64,000 bases of DNA from Rhizobium etli 8C-3. Its GTDB lineage: Bacteria; Pseudomonadota; Alphaproteobacteria; Rhizobiales; Rhizobiaceae. Position numbers and translations under genes: made by a program. The stretch lies in the NCBI RefSeq assembly GCF_001908375.1, contig NZ_CP017244.1, positions 682,001 to 746,000 of the forward strand, in the 5' to 3' direction. Positions within the stretch are counted from its first letter, which is position 1. Each line of letters begins with the position of its first letter. This document shows, piece by piece, positions 26,291 through 36,412 of the stretch. The notes under the pieces were generated by a model that saw only the letters and a program-made list of their open reading frames with translations, searched no databases and had not been told where the DNA came from.

Positions 26291-27435
26291 GGTTTTCGGG
26301 CCTTGCCCGCTATGAGCGGACACTGGCCGGCCTTGAGCGGAAAGGCCGCGCCCGTACGCTGATCGGCCAGAGCGGCATCGATTTTACGTCGAACGACTAT
26401 CTGGGGCTTGCTCAATCGGAGCGCCTTAGGAACGCGCTTGCCGAAGCGATCGAACGCGGGGTTGCGATCGGGGCAGGGGGATCGAGGCTGTTGCGGGGCA
26501 ATCATGGCGAGCACGCAGCGCTCGAGGAGCAGGCAGCCGCCTATTTCGGTACCGAAAGGGTCGTCTATTTCGGCAGCGGTTACGCTGCCAACGTCGCTGT
26601 CTTTTCGACCCTTCCCCAGCGCGGGGACATCATTGTCCACGATGGCCTGATCCATGCAAGCGCGCATGAGGGGATCGCGGCGAGCAAGGCACGGGCGATA
26701 TCTGTCACCCACAACGATGCTGCCGCCTTCGATGAGGCGATCAGGAGATGGCGCCGGTCAGGTGGAACTGGCAGGGCGTGGATTGCCGTCGAGAGCCTCT
26801 ATTCCATGGACGGCGATCGCGCACCTCTTGCCCAGCTTGTAAGCGTTGCGAATGCGCATGACGCCTTCCTGGTCGTGGACGAAGCGCATGCAACGGGTGT
26901 CTTCGGGCCGGGGGGGCGCGGTTTTTCGGCAGGTCTGGAAGCGCAAGACAACGTGATCGTCCTTCACACCTGCGGCAAGGCGCTCGGTGTTGCCGGAGCG
27001 CTGCTTTGTGCAAGCGCTGTCATCTGTGACTACCTCGTCAACCGCGCCCGCGGTTTCATCTATTCGACGGCGCCGTCGCCATTGATGGCGGCTGCTGTTG
27101 GCGAATCGTTGCGAATTCTCCAGGACGAGCCGCAACGGCGCGCGGAGCTCGACAAGTTGCGGGCCTTTGCAAACGGCGCGCTTGCGGCTGCGACCGGTGC
27201 CAAAGGCAACGGTTCCCAGATCCTGCCGGTGATGATCGGCGACAATGCACGCGCCGTCGCGATTGCTGCGCATATGCGCGACCAAGGCTTCGACATCAGG
27301 GCAATCCGCCCGCCGACCGTGCCGGAAAAGACTGCGCGACTGAGAATCGCAATCACGCTGAACGTGGATTGCAGCATGGTTTCCAGCATGTTCGAGCAGC
27401 TGGCGGCCGTCCTGACGGAGGAGGAGCGGTCATGA
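26287..27435 (+). CDS. bioF: 8-amino-7-oxononanoate synthase
   Basis: PLP-dependent alpha-oxoamine synthase, 382 aa, condensing pimeloyl-ACP (or -CoA) with L-alanine. Motifs: [24 protein letters not shown], the cofactor aspartate in [12 protein letters not shown] and the PLP lysine in [14 protein letters not shown], where most homologues read TFGKALG. It starts with GTG in a GTGA overlap with bioB. Second gene of the operon. Confidence 0.96.
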   Translation: MRFSGLARYERTLAGLERKGRARTLIGQSGIDFTSNDYLGLAQSERLRNALAEAIERGVAIGAGGSRLLRGNHGEHAALEEQAAAYFGTERVVYFGSGYAANVAVFSTLPQRGDIIVHDGLIHASAHEGIAASKARAISVTHNDAAAFDEAIRRWRRSGGTGRAWIAVESLYSMDGDRAPLAQLVSVANAHDAFLVVDEAHATGVFGPGGRGFSAGLEAQDNVIVLHTCGKALGVAGALLCASAVICDYLVNRARGFIYSTAPSPLMAAAVGESLRILQDEPQRRAELDKLRAFANGALAAATGAKGNGSQILPVMIGDNARAVAIAAHMRDQGFDIRAIRPPTVPEKTARLRIAITLNVDCSMVSSMFEQLAAVLTEEERS

Positions 27436-28070
27436 CGCAGGCTTGCGTCGTCACCGGGACGGATACCGGCATCGGCAAGACGTGGTTCGCCGCTGCCCTG
27501 ACGCGGGCGCTCGATGGCTATTACTGGAAGCCTGTGCAGGCGGGCCTTGAGGAAGAGACAGACAGCCAGGCTGTCGCTCGCCTGGGCGGCATTACTGCGG
27601 CACGGATCATCCCGGAGGCTTACAGGCTGAAGACGCCCGCATCCCCGCATCTCTCCGCCAGGCTCGATCGCGTGGCAGTCGAGCCCGAGCGATTGATCCT
27701 CCCCGAAACCGACCATCCTCTGGTTGTGGAAGGGGCCGGCGGACTTTTGGTCCCGCTGACCGACCGGCTGTTGTTCGTGGATATTTTTGCCCGTTGGCAG
27801 ATCCCTGTCATTTTGTGCGCGAGGACAACGCTTGGAACGATCAATCACACGCTGCTGTCGCTAGAGGCGCTGAAGCGCCGTGCCGTACCGATCCTCGGCG
27901 TGGCTTTCATCGGCGAGGAGAACGACGAAACGCAGCGGGTGATCGTGAAGATCGGAGCCATTCGGTCGCTTGGCTGCCTGCCGTGGCTGTCTGTTCCAAC
28001 GCCCAAGACATTGCAGAAAGCTTTCGATGGAAACATCGATATCGAGCACATCAAGGCAGCCCTGGCATGA
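27432..28070 (+). CDS. bioD: Dethiobiotin synthetase
   Basis: ATP-dependent carboxylase of 212 aa closing the ureido ring of dethiobiotin. P-loop GTDTGIGKT at residues 9-17, KPVQAG motif ([10 protein letters not shown]), [12 protein letters not shown] and [18 protein letters not shown] are all present. ATG 27432 overlaps the bioF stop by 4 nt and has GGAGGAGCGG upstream. The frame extends upstream inside bioF but this start gives the family N-terminus. Confidence 0.96.
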   Translation: MTQACVVTGTDTGIGKTWFAAALTRALDGYYWKPVQAGLEEETDSQAVARLGGITAARIIPEAYRLKTPASPHLSARLDRVAVEPERLILPETDHPLVVEGAGGLLVPLTDRLLFVDIFARWQIPVILCARTTLGTINHTLLSLEALKRRAVPILGVAFIGEENDETQRVIVKIGAIRSLGCLPWLSVPTPKTLQKAFDGNIDIEHIKAALA

Positions 28071-29332
28071 AGAATTCTCGCGTGTGGCATCCCTTCACCC
28101 AGCACGCGCTCGAACCGCGCATGAAGCCGATCGTTGAGACGGCTGGCGCCTACCTTATCGATGAGGACGGCAATCATGTGCTTGACGCGATCTCATCCTG
28201 GTGGGTGACCACCCACGGCCATCGGCACCCTGCCATCATGAGGGCAATTGCTGCCGCCGCTGGACACTACGACCAGCTCATCTTTTCTGAATACACGCAT
28301 GCGCCGGCTGAAGAACTGGCTGAAGGCCTGATCGCCGTTGCACCGCCCGGACTGGCCCATGTCTTTTATTCCGACAGCGGATCGACCGCAGTCGAGGTCG
28401 CTCTGAAGATGGCGCTCGGTTTTTTCCATAACCAAGGCGAGCGGCGCAATCGCATCGTCGTCATGGAGCATGCCTATCACGGCGATACGATCGGCACGAT
28501 GTCGACCGGTGAGCGCGGCGTGTTCAATGCTGCCTACGAACCGCTGCTCTTTGCCGTCGACCGGCTGGCTTTCCCAGAGGCGGGCCGCGAGCAGGAAACC
28601 CTCGATGCCTTCGAACGCTACTGCCGCTCAGGCCAGGTGGCAGCTCTTCTCATCGAGCCGCTCGTTCTCGGGGCGGGCGGCATGAAGATCTATGCGCCGT
28701 CGCTCCTTGCTGGCCTCAAGGAGGTTGCCTTACGTTGCGGGACGCTTTTCATTGCCGATGAAGTGATGACCGGTTGGGGACGCACCGGAACGCTTTTCGG
28801 CTGTGAGCAGGCAGCGATCACCCCAGACATCCTCTGTACCTCGAAAGGCCTGACGGGAGGGGCTTTGCCGTTGGCGGCAACGTTGTGCACGGCGGAAATC
28901 TTCGAGGCGCACCTCTCCACTGACCGCCGCAGAACCTTTTTTCATTCGAGTTCCTACACCGCCAATCCGATCGCCTGCGCCGCTGCGGTTGCCAATCTCT
29001 CCGTCTGGCGCGATGAGCCGGTGCAGGCACGGATTGAGTCTCTGGCGCAAGCGCATCGGGCGCATCTGACCGGTTTTTCGAATGATGTGCGTTTCCGCAA
29101 TGTTCGACAGATCGGAACCATCGCGGCGCTCGATCTCGAGGTCGCCTCGGGCGGATACTTGGCACAGGTCGGCCCGAGGCTGCGCGCCTTCTTCCGCGAG
29201 CGTCACCTGCTCATCCGGCCGCTCGGCAATGTCATCTACCTGATGCCGCCCTATTGCATCACCGCAAAGGAGCTCGGCCGTGCCTATGAAGCGATCGACG
29301 AAGCCGCCTTTCATTTCAGGGGTTCGGCATGA
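28067..29332 (+). CDS. bioA: Adenosylmethionine-8-amino-7-oxononanoate aminotransferase
   Basis: Class III PLP aminotransferase of 421 aa converting 7-keto-8-aminopelargonate to 7,8-diaminopelargonate with SAM as amino donor. WHPFTQH at the start, [40 protein letters not shown] and the PLP lysine in CTSKGLTGG are BioA signatures. ATGA overlap with bioD. The start is taken at the overlap rather than at the long upstream open frame inside bioD. Confidence 0.96.
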   Translation: MKNSRVWHPFTQHALEPRMKPIVETAGAYLIDEDGNHVLDAISSWWVTTHGHRHPAIMRAIAAAAGHYDQLIFSEYTHAPAEELAEGLIAVAPPGLAHVFYSDSGSTAVEVALKMALGFFHNQGERRNRIVVMEHAYHGDTIGTMSTGERGVFNAAYEPLLFAVDRLAFPEAGREQETLDAFERYCRSGQVAALLIEPLVLGAGGMKIYAPSLLAGLKEVALRCGTLFIADEVMTGWGRTGTLFGCEQAAITPDILCTSKGLTGGALPLAATLCTAEIFEAHLSTDRRRTFFHSSSYTANPIACAAAVANLSVWRDEPVQARIESLAQAHRAHLTGFSNDVRFRNVRQIGTIAALDLEVASGGYLAQVGPRLRAFFRERHLLIRPLGNVIYLMPPYCITAKELGRAYEAIDEAAFHFRGSA

Positions 29333-30318
29333 CTGGGGTGCGGGCTTCGCGCCTGGCGGGCTTCGGGCACAGCGTGCCGGCGCGACGGGTCGAAAACGTC
29401 GAGATTGAGCAAGCGCATGGGCTCGAACCTGGCTGGATCGAACGTCGTACAGGCATTCGTGCCAGGCACTGGGCCGAAGAGGGCGACACTTTGAGCGGGC
29501 TTGCGGCCCGCGCCGGGGTCATGGCCCTTAGCGATGCCGGCATCGAGCGGACCGAAATCGCCCTCACGCTGCTTGCAACCTCGACCCCTGACCATTTGCT
29601 GCCGCCGTCGGCACCCCTGCTTGCCCATCGCCTCGGGCTTGCAAATTCCGGAGCAATCGATCTTGCAGGCGCCTGCTCGGGGTTTCTTTACGCGCTGACA
29701 CTTGCCGACGGCTTTGTTCGAAGCCAAGGAAGACCGGTACTCGTCGTTGCCGCAAACATTCTAAGCCGGCGGATCAACCCGGCCGAGCGCGCAAGCTCGG
29801 TTCTGTTTGCCGACGCAGCAGGTGCGGTCGTGCTTTTACCATCGCTCGAGCCCGGCAACGGTCTCCTCGGCGTCGATCTTGCGTCCGATGGAAGCGGCTA
29901 TGATCTCATCTCGATTGCTGCCGGCGGCAGCAACCGCCCCTTTGGGCCGGGAATGAGGCCCGAGGATTTTCTCATGACGATGCGCGATGGACGCGAGGTG
30001 TTTTCGCGTGCCGTCGAGATGATGGCGGCTTCGTCGCTGCGGGCGCTCGATCGCGCGGGCGTGATCACGCCGGATGTCAACCGGTTCGTGCCGCACCAGG
30101 CCAATACGCGAATCTTCACCGCCGTCGGCGAGAAGCTGGGCATCCCGGCGGTCAAGACCGTCAGCACAATTGCCGACTACGGCAATTCATCTGCCGCGAC
30201 GATTGCCCTGTCGCTGTCGATCGCCAAGGAGAAACGGCCGTTTGCATCGGGTGAGGTGGTGCTTCTAGCGGCTGCCGGCGCCGGATTGACCGGTGGTGCC
30301 TTGGTTTTGGGATTTTGA
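29329..30318 (+). CDS. bioZ: BioZ, KAS III-like pimeloyl-ACP precursor synthase
   Basis: Ketoacyl-ACP synthase III-like protein, 329 aa, with catalytic Cys116 (GACSGFLY), His256 (VPHQANT) and Asn286 (YGNSSAA). In alphaproteobacteria BioZ condenses glutaryl-CoA with malonyl-ACP to begin pimelate-moiety synthesis, replacing BioC/BioH. Its ATG overlaps bioA by 4 nt, and no bioC or bioH is in the operon, which supports BioZ over a housekeeping FabH. It converges with a permease gene only 11 nt away, with no visible terminator. Confidence 0.94.
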   Translation: MTGVRASRLAGFGHSVPARRVENVEIEQAHGLEPGWIERRTGIRARHWAEEGDTLSGLAARAGVMALSDAGIERTEIALTLLATSTPDHLLPPSAPLLAHRLGLANSGAIDLAGACSGFLYALTLADGFVRSQGRPVLVVAANILSRRINPAERASSVLFADAAGAVVLLPSLEPGNGLLGVDLASDGSGYDLISIAAGGSNRPFGPGMRPEDFLMTMRDGREVFSRAVEMMAASSLRALDRAGVITPDVNRFVPHQANTRIFTAVGEKLGIPAVKTVSTIADYGNSSAATIALSLSIAKEKRPFASGEVVLLAAAGAGLTGGALVLGF

Positions 30319-30329
30319 GAGGCCGCGGG

Positions 30330-31316
30330 TCACCGGTTGGCAGGACTGCGGCCGTAAAGCAGCAGCATGGCGATGATGACAGTGCCGTAGATGATCTGCC
30401 TTCCTGCCTCCGGCATCTGCATGACCGAGAGGATCGATTGCAGGAGCGTGATTAAGATCACGCCGGCGACCGTGCCGAGATAGGAGCCCCTGCCGCCGAG
30501 AATGGACGTTCCACCGAGGACGACGGCGGCGATCGAAGGTAAAAGATAAGCATCGCCCATCGATTGGGCCGCCTTCGACGCATAGCCGGCAAGCAGGGCA
30601 CCGCCAAAGGCGGAAAGGGCACCGGATGCGATGAAGGCGATCAGGACGATGCGACGGGTGTTGATGCCGGAAAGATAGGCCGCGCTCTCGCGGTTGCCGA
30701 TGCCGTAGACGGAACGGCCGAATGTCGTGCGCGTGAGCGCAAAGACCGTGCCGGAACCGATGACGGCCCAGATGAGGACGGCATTGGGTATGGCGGGGAG
30801 AAGAAACCCGGTTGCCAGATAGCGCATGGCAAATGTAGCCGAATCCTGTGGCGAAAAACCACCGGTATAAAGGACCATCAACCCCTGAGCGACGGCGTTG
30901 GTCGCCAGAGTGATGATCATCGATGGAATGCGCAGATAGGCGACGCCGATCCCGTTGGCGAGGCCGATCGCCATGCCACAGACGATTCCGAAGGGAATGG
31001 CAAGCATCTCGCCTGCAGGACCATATGCGGCCGCAGCACAAGCCATCATTCCACCAACGGCAATCGACCAGGGAACTGAAAGATCGATCTGGCCGAGGAG
31101 GATGACGATCATCATGCCGGTGGCAATGACGCCGAGGAAGGAGGCCACTTTCAACTGCTGCAGGAGATATTGAGGCGACAGAAAACTCGTCGAATAAAAA
31201 CTGCCGATGATCAGCAAAAGGATGATGCAACCGAAGGCCGTCGCGATCGCCGGATCAAGCCGCCGGGCGATTTTAGGCGAAGAGCTCACCGGCTCTTCTC
31301 GCGTTACGTTGCTCAT
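30330..31316 (-). CDS. Sugar ABC importer permease (CUT2), second permease
   Basis: RbsC-like permease of 328 aa with about eight to ten hydrophobic segments. Typical motifs: ILLGQIDLSVPWSIAVGGMM, LRIPSMIITLATNAVAQGLMVLY, GIGNRESAAYLSGINTRRI and GGTSILGGRGSYLGT. The start at 31316 forms an ATGA overlap with the preceding permease gene. The frame is open 148 codons further upstream but encodes nothing membrane-like. Last gene of a four-gene importer operon, unknown substrate. Confidence 0.91.
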   Translation of the reverse strand: MSNVTREEPVSSSPKIARRLDPAIATAFGCIILLLIIGSFYSTSFLSPQYLLQQLKVASFLGVIATGMMIVILLGQIDLSVPWSIAVGGMMACAAAAYGPAGEMLAIPFGIVCGMAIGLANGIGVAYLRIPSMIITLATNAVAQGLMVLYTGGFSPQDSATFAMRYLATGFLLPAIPNAVLIWAVIGSGTVFALTRTTFGRSVYGIGNRESAAYLSGINTRRIVLIAFIASGALSAFGGALLAGYASKAAQSMGDAYLLPSIAAVVLGGTSILGGRGSYLGTVAGVILITLLQSILSVMQMPEAGRQIIYGTVIIAMLLLYGRSPANR

Positions 31317-32293
31317 CCGAACCACTCCAGCCGATTGCGGACGCGAAACAATCCGAAGGCTCCGAGGCTGACCGCTACCAGCAGCACCACACCCTGGAAC
31401 AGAGGCTGCCACAGCGGATCGAAATCGAAGACGAAAAGCAGGTCGCCGATGGTGCGGAAGGCGAGAGCTCCGAATACCGCACCGATCGCGCTGCCCTTGC
31501 CGCCAAAAAGGGATACGCCTCCAAGCACGACCGAGGCGATCGAGAAGAGCGTGTAGGCATTGCCGCTCGCAAGGGCTGCCTCGCCCGTGAAAGTGAAGAA
31601 TGTGAGAAACAGGCCGCCGATCGAGGCAAGAAGGCCGGCCAGCGTATAGGCAGTAAACTTGGCGCGACGGATCGGTAGTCCGGACATATAGGCTGCGGTC
31701 TCCGACGAGCCGGATGCATAAGCTGTCCGTCCGATGATCGACCGGCTGAACGGCACCCAAATGACGAGAACGATGGCAGCCAGGGCAATCAGGCTGGCGG
31801 GCACAGTGCCGAATATCTTTCCCGTCATGAGATCTGCCAGTTCCTCATTGACCGAGCCGCCGGGAAAGGGCCGCAGCAACAAGGCGATCCCGAAGAAGAT
31901 GGCGCCCGTCGCGATGGTGGCGACAATCGGCTGCAATCTTCCATAAATGACGATCAGGCCGTTCAATGCTCCGCAGAAAAGACCGGTAGTCAGAACGGCG
32001 ATCACGCCGAAGGCCGTTTCAACCGCCGTTCCGAGAACGACCCAGGAAGCCAGCGCATTCGTAAGGATGAAGATCATGCCGACCGATAGGTCGATGCCGG
32101 CCGTGATCACGACCAGCGTCTGCGCCATCGCGACAAAAGCAAGCAGAACACCCTTGTTGGCGGCGGTCTGCACGACGTTGGACGTTAAACCGGCCGGATG
32201 GTTGGAGACGTAGATGGCAAACATGACGAAGAAAACAGCCGCTGCCATCAGCGTGCCGCGTCGTTCGTGTAAACGGTAACGCCATTCCTTCAT
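31313..32293 (-). CDS. Sugar ABC importer permease (CUT2), first permease
   Basis: RbsC-like permease of 326 aa: VVITAGIDLSVGMIFILTNALA, YGRLQPIVATIATGAIFFGI, ASGSSETAAYMSGLPIRRAKFTA and GGVSLFGGKGSAIGA are the family landmarks. The presence of two different RbsC-type permeases suggests a heterodimeric channel, unlike the single permease in the ribitol operon. It overlaps the ATPase gene stop by 4 nt. Confidence 0.91.
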   Translation of the reverse strand: MKEWRYRLHERRGTLMAAAVFFVMFAIYVSNHPAGLTSNVVQTAANKGVLLAFVAMAQTLVVITAGIDLSVGMIFILTNALASWVVLGTAVETAFGVIAVLTTGLFCGALNGLIVIYGRLQPIVATIATGAIFFGIALLLRPFPGGSVNEELADLMTGKIFGTVPASLIALAAIVLVIWVPFSRSIIGRTAYASGSSETAAYMSGLPIRRAKFTAYTLAGLLASIGGLFLTFFTFTGEAALASGNAYTLFSIASVVLGGVSLFGGKGSAIGAVFGALAFRTIGDLLFVFDFDPLWQPLFQGVVLLVAVSLGAFGLFRVRNRLEWFG

Positions 32294-33843
32294 GCCGCGC
32301 TCTCCGCCTTCTCGCCCTCGACATTGAGCGCGCTTGCGACCAAAGCATGCTGCGTGATGCCGCCATCCCGCAGTTCGCGTACGATGCTGCCCTTATAAAA
32401 TACGAGAACGCGATCGCAGCAGCCGATCAGTTCATCGTAATCCGTCGAATAAAAAAGGATGGCCGCGCCAGCCTCGGCAAGCCGTCGCAGCAACTGGTAA
32501 ATTTCCTGTTTGGTGCCGACATCGATGCCGCGTGTGGGGTCGTTGAGCAGCACGATCCGGGGCCGGCGCATCAGCCACTTGGCAATGACGACCTTTTGCT
32601 GATTGCCGCCAGAAAGCTCGCTGACCGGAATGTCGAAACCTGCCGTCTTGATCGCCAGCAACTGCACCATCTCGTCGATCAGCTGTCCTTCCTTTTTCCG
32701 GTCAATGACGCCTCCCTTGGATACTCGGTCCAGCACCGCGAAGGAGAGATTTTCCCGGACCGTCATCTCCAGCATCAATCCTTCGGTCTTGCGGTCCTCG
32801 GGGATCAGAGCCATGCCGATATGCTTTGAACGTGCGACCGCCGGACTGGTGAGCGTGACCGGCTTGCCATCGACAAGGACGGAGCCGGTGGTGCCGCGAA
32901 GTACGCCGAAAAGGGCAAGCAGCATTTCGCGCTGTCCTTGACCGTCCAGACCGCCAAGGCCGACCACCTCGCCTCTGCCGACGGCAAGAGAAATGTCGCG
33001 CAGGCTGTCCCCCCAGCACAGCTTGCGGCACTCAAGCGGAGGCGGAGCCGTATCGGCTGTCGCTCGCGCCGGTTTCGGCGGGAAGGCGTTGGAATATTCA
33101 CGGCCGATCATCATTTCGACGATCTCGCTGCCACTGCGCGTTCCGGCCGCAAAGCTCATCACATTGCGGCCATTGCGCAAAACCGTGCATTCATCGGCCA
33201 GTTCGGCGATCTCTTGCATGCGGTGTGAAATGTAAAGCAGCGCCAAGCCCTCGGACCGGAGCCGCCTCAGGACGGAAAAAACCTTGGCGACATCAGTCGC
33301 CGTCAACGCCGACGTTCCCTCGTCGAGAATAAGAATGCGCGGCTTCCATGCGAGCGCCTTGGCGATCTCGACCAGTTGCCGACGCGACAGTGACAGATCC
33401 TTGACCAGCGCCCGCGGATGGACGTCTTCGGCGCCTGCCCTGGCCAGCATCTCCTCGGCAATCGCGCGCTGTGCCTTGCGATTGATCAGGCCGAAATGGC
33501 GCGGCGGCGCAGCGATGCAGATGTTGTCGGCAACGCTCAGGTCGGGAATGAGCGAAAGCTCCTGGAACACGCAAGTGACCCCCGCAGCGCAGGCTTCGGC
33601 GGGGGACCTGAAGCTGACCGGGCGTCCGTTCAGCAACATTTGGCCCTCGTCGGGCGCGACGACACCTGCCATGATCTTGATAAGGGTCGATTTTCCGGCG
33701 CCGTTCTCGCCGAGAATGGCGTGAATCCGCCCCGGTTTCACGGTGAGTTCGGCATTTTCCAGAGCGTGAACGCCGCCGTAACGCTTCGAAACACCGCTCA
33801 TCTTGAAGAGGGGCGTTGTCGCCGGGCTTTCTGATGTAATCAT
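32290..33843 (-). CDS. Sugar ABC importer ATP-binding protein (two NBDs)
   Basis: CUT2 ATPase of 517 aa with two nucleotide-binding domains. The first has GENGAGKSTLIKIMAG, the signature LSLSRRQLVEIAKAL (divergent SGG-Q) and ILILDEGTSAL. The second has GLDGQGQREMLLALFG in place of a consensus Walker A (no Lys), then LSGGNQQKVVIAKWL and IVLLNDPTRGID. The degenerate second site is usual for RbsA/XylG proteins. ATG 33843 is preceded by GAGGAG, so the 10-residue upstream extension is rejected. Confidence 0.92.
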   Translation of the reverse strand: MITSESPATTPLFKMSGVSKRYGGVHALENAELTVKPGRIHAILGENGAGKSTLIKIMAGVVAPDEGQMLLNGRPVSFRSPAEACAAGVTCVFQELSLIPDLSVADNICIAAPPRHFGLINRKAQRAIAEEMLARAGAEDVHPRALVKDLSLSRRQLVEIAKALAWKPRILILDEGTSALTATDVAKVFSVLRRLRSEGLALLYISHRMQEIAELADECTVLRNGRNVMSFAAGTRSGSEIVEMMIGREYSNAFPPKPARATADTAPPPLECRKLCWGDSLRDISLAVGRGEVVGLGGLDGQGQREMLLALFGVLRGTTGSVLVDGKPVTLTSPAVARSKHIGMALIPEDRKTEGLMLEMTVRENLSFAVLDRVSKGGVIDRKKEGQLIDEMVQLLAIKTAGFDIPVSELSGGNQQKVVIAKWLMRRPRIVLLNDPTRGIDVGTKQEIYQLLRRLAEAGAAILFYSTDYDELIGCCDRVLVFYKGSIVRELRDGGITQHALVASALNVEGEKAESAA

Positions 33844-33872
33844 AAGGCTCCTCGAAACCGGTCTTACTGGCA

Positions 33873-33891
33873 CGTCGCGGCTACCGCGACG
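33873..33891 (-). other. Hairpin between binding-protein and ATPase genes
   Basis: 8-bp perfect arms CGTCGCGG / CCGCGACG with a 3-nt loop lie between the binding-protein stop (33922) and the ATPase start (33843). No T-run. Confidence 0.55.
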
Positions 33892-33921
33892 CGCCGCTCA
33901 GGCGGGTGGCTTGGACCCGGT

Positions 33922-35046
33922 CTACTGGTTTTCCTTCGACTGCCCCATGATCTCCTGCGCGGTGAAGTTGATGCCGCAGGTCGGAAAGGCATTGCCGACG
34001 AAGAAGTTGTCGGACTGATCGGGATAAAAGTCCTGGCCTTCCTTGAAGTTTGGATCTTCAACAATTGCCAGCGGCAGCTTGATGGATTGCGGCACAACCT
34101 GTCCTTCAAGCGCAGCAATCGCCGTCTTGATGGCAACCGCCACCTGTGCGGGGCCTGTACCGGCGGAGGAGCATTTCAGACCCTCGGCGGCATGTTTGGC
34201 GCAGAACTTGCGAAAGCCGTTCTCAGTCTCTCCCCCGAAAGGCACAAAGGGATGTCCGGCATCGATCATCGCCTGGACGACGCCGGTATCGCCGCCTTGC
34301 GCGGTGATCCCGTCAAATTTCTTGTGCACGGCAATTGCGTCGGCGGTCGCCTTTTGTGCTGTCGGATCGTCCCATTTTCCGAGCACTTCGACGACATCCC
34401 ATTTCTTGCCGGTCGCAGCAAAGGTTTCGTGAATGCCGTTGTGACGGTCTGTGTCGACCGAGGTACCGGGAACGCCGCGCACTTCCAGAACCTTGCCGCC
34501 GTCAGGCAGATGCTTTGCCAGCCAGTTTGCCCACAATACGCCAAGGCCCTTCTGGTCGACGTTGACATTGATTGCGTCTTCGGTGTCCAGGATGTTGTCG
34601 AAGGCGACCAGGATGACGCCGGCCTGCTTGGCACGCTTGATGACCGGTCCGAACGCCGTCGGGTTCTGGGCATTGACGACGATGGCGTCATAGCCTGAAT
34701 CGATGAAGTTGTTGATTGCCGAGATCTGCGCAGGCACGTCCTCGCCGGTCGAAACAACCTTGAACTCCTTGAGTTTCGATGCGACCTCCGGCTGCGATGC
34801 ATAGGCTTTCGCCGTCTGGATCATCTGGATTCGCCAGGTATTGGCGATATAGCCGTTGGCGAGCGCTATGCGGTAGGGGGCGTCCTTCTTTGGAAATTTG
34901 AAGAACTTAGTTTCTGCCGTCCACGGCACGAAGCACTCGGCTTCGGCCGCAGGCCCGCTGACGATTTCCGGCTCGGCGAGTGCCGTGGATTGGGAAAGCG
35001 TGATTGCAGCCGCGGCCAGGATGCCGCCGACCAATGTCTTGTACAT
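33922..35046 (-). CDS. Sugar ABC importer substrate-binding protein (CUT2)
   Basis: Periplasmic binding protein, 374 aa, with signal peptide MYKTLVGGILAAAAITLSQS..LAEP. Type I receptor fold: IALANGYIANTWRIQMIQTAKAYA, NFIDSGYDAIVVNAQNP, VDQKGLGVLWANWLAKHL, GITAQGGDTGVVQAMIDAG. ATG 35046 has GGGAGGA upstream; the longer open frame is rejected. First gene of the operon. No catabolic gene is attached, so the ligand cannot be inferred. Several cysteines in the mature protein (ECFVPW, KFCAKH, LKCSSAG, PTCGIN) suggest disulphides. Confidence 0.91.
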   Translation of the reverse strand: MYKTLVGGILAAAAITLSQSTALAEPEIVSGPAAEAECFVPWTAETKFFKFPKKDAPYRIALANGYIANTWRIQMIQTAKAYASQPEVASKLKEFKVVSTGEDVPAQISAINNFIDSGYDAIVVNAQNPTAFGPVIKRAKQAGVILVAFDNILDTEDAINVNVDQKGLGVLWANWLAKHLPDGGKVLEVRGVPGTSVDTDRHNGIHETFAATGKKWDVVEVLGKWDDPTAQKATADAIAVHKKFDGITAQGGDTGVVQAMIDAGHPFVPFGGETENGFRKFCAKHAAEGLKCSSAGTGPAQVAVAIKTAIAALEGQVVPQSIKLPLAIVEDPNFKEGQDFYPDQSDNFFVGNAFPTCGINFTAQEIMGQSKENQ

Positions 35047-35673
35047 CGAATCCTCCCATTGTTGCCGTACTTGGAATGGCGTCGAATGGGTGTCGGCATC
35101 ATCGACCCTCCGCTGCGGTTGTTTTGTGCAGTCGGTGCCGGTCCGGCAAGGCATGTCGATACGCTATCCAGATGACGTCAGACGGGCTCCTCCCCTGCGT
35201 CACGAAGGCAATGCTAGCGCTGGCAACCATGATTGTAAAGCGGCCCGGGTTGACCTGTTCTGCTAGGGAATCTTGCGTTTCTGCAGCGTTGCGTTTTTGC
35301 GCGCGCGATGCCTAAACCGAGATTGGTGGCGGTCTTTTGCTGCGGCCTTTGTGCGGACAGGACGGTTACTCCGGAACGAGAGATGCCACAACCCAGCGGC
35401 GTGAAGACCGTCTGTGCCCATGCGGTTGTTTGAAAACATGGCCATCCCACCGTGGGGTTTTCCCCATTTGGAGCATCGCGCGTCAGGCAAAACGAGGTGC
35501 AGCATACTGCGTATCCAATCTTGATAGGAAGAGCTTGCGGAAGCGCTGCGCGCCAATTCTGGCGCCGGCAAGTGTTGATGCCCAGGTTTGACGGTGCCAT
35601 TGTCGGGATCTGGCTCTTAATGGCATTGGCGGGAGGCGAGGCGGTATTCAGGCGCTGGAACAAGATTGTATGT
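35047..35673. other. 627-bp region without a supported gene
   Basis: Holds the promoter of the importer operon next to 35046. The rest (about 35200-35670) has short overlapping open frames on both strands with no ribosome site and no family I recognise. It may be a decayed gene or inserted remnant, but no terminal repeats or transposase motif could be read. Confidence 0.5.
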
Positions 35674-36252
35674 TCAGGGGATCGTCACCACGATTGCCGT
35701 GCAGGCGCTCTCGCCCTCACGGCGATAGCTGTGCGGCACACTTGAATCGAAATGCATGGCATCGCCTTCGTTCAGGGACGTCTCTTCGCCGTCGACATCG
35801 ACAGTCAGCCGGCCGCTCATGGCGTAGATGAACTCCGCGCTGCCATGACGGTGCGGTTTTGAAGGCTGGGTATTGGCGGAAAACTCCGCGAAGTAGGCGT
35901 CCATGCGCCGTTCGCCGGCCGGATAGTTCAAGCTTTCGAAAAGATAAAATGGCGTCGCCTCGTCTGGCGGGCTTGCAAGCCGCAGACGCTCATCCCTTCT
36001 GGTCACGGTAACCAGCGGCCCTTTCTTGTTGAAGAAGTAATCGAGATCGACGCCGAAGACCATCGCGATCCTCAGCAGCGTTGGCAAGGTCGGAAACAAC
36101 TGACCGCGCTCGATCTTCGAAAGCATCCCGGGCGACAGGTCCGTATGGGTCCCAAGTTGCACCAAGCCCATCTTCTTATTCAGCCGCAGCGTCTTTATGC
36201 GCGGCCCGATCCTGTAGCGCTCGAGTTCGCCAGCGAGTGTGTCGGATAGCAT
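35674..36252 (-). CDS. XRE-family regulator with C-terminal cupin
   Basis: Protein of 192 aa. Residues about 15-75 form a Cro/CI-type HTH (IKTLRLNKKMGLVQLGTHTDLSPGMLSKIERGQLFPTLPTLLRIA), and residues 110-190 a cupin_2 beta barrel (HRHGSAEFIYAMSGRLTVDVDGEE, GDAMHFDSSVPHSYR). This architecture is common in regulators that sense small metabolites. AAGGAG lies 9 nt before the ATG. It may regulate the importer 630 bp away, on the same strand, or the fasciclin gene divergent to it. Neither is shown by sequence. Confidence 0.9.
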   Translation of the reverse strand: MLSDTLAGELERYRIGPRIKTLRLNKKMGLVQLGTHTDLSPGMLSKIERGQLFPTLPTLLRIAMVFGVDLDYFFNKKGPLVTVTRRDERLRLASPPDEATPFYLFESLNYPAGERRMDAYFAEFSANTQPSKPHRHGSAEFIYAMSGRLTVDVDGEETSLNEGDAMHFDSSVPHSYRREGESACTAIVVTIP

Positions 36253-36412
36253 TTTATCAACTCCTTTTCGTCAGGCGATAAGGTGTCATGCCAAATGTTC
36301 ACGTCAAGACAAAACTTATTATTGTCACGAAAATATTACTGGTAGGAAAAAGAAATTTCATTAAACGATAATTCATGCGTCTCGGATTGAGGCGCGTTTG
36401 AAAACAGGGAGC

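Noticed and set aside
30319..30329. Bidirectional terminator between bioZ and the convergent permease gene
   Set aside because: Only 11 nt separate the stops and no hairpin is present.
35214..35663. Transposase or phage remnant in the gap upstream of the orphan importer
   Set aside because: No DDE motif, terminal inverted repeats or target duplication could be read; kept as unassigned.
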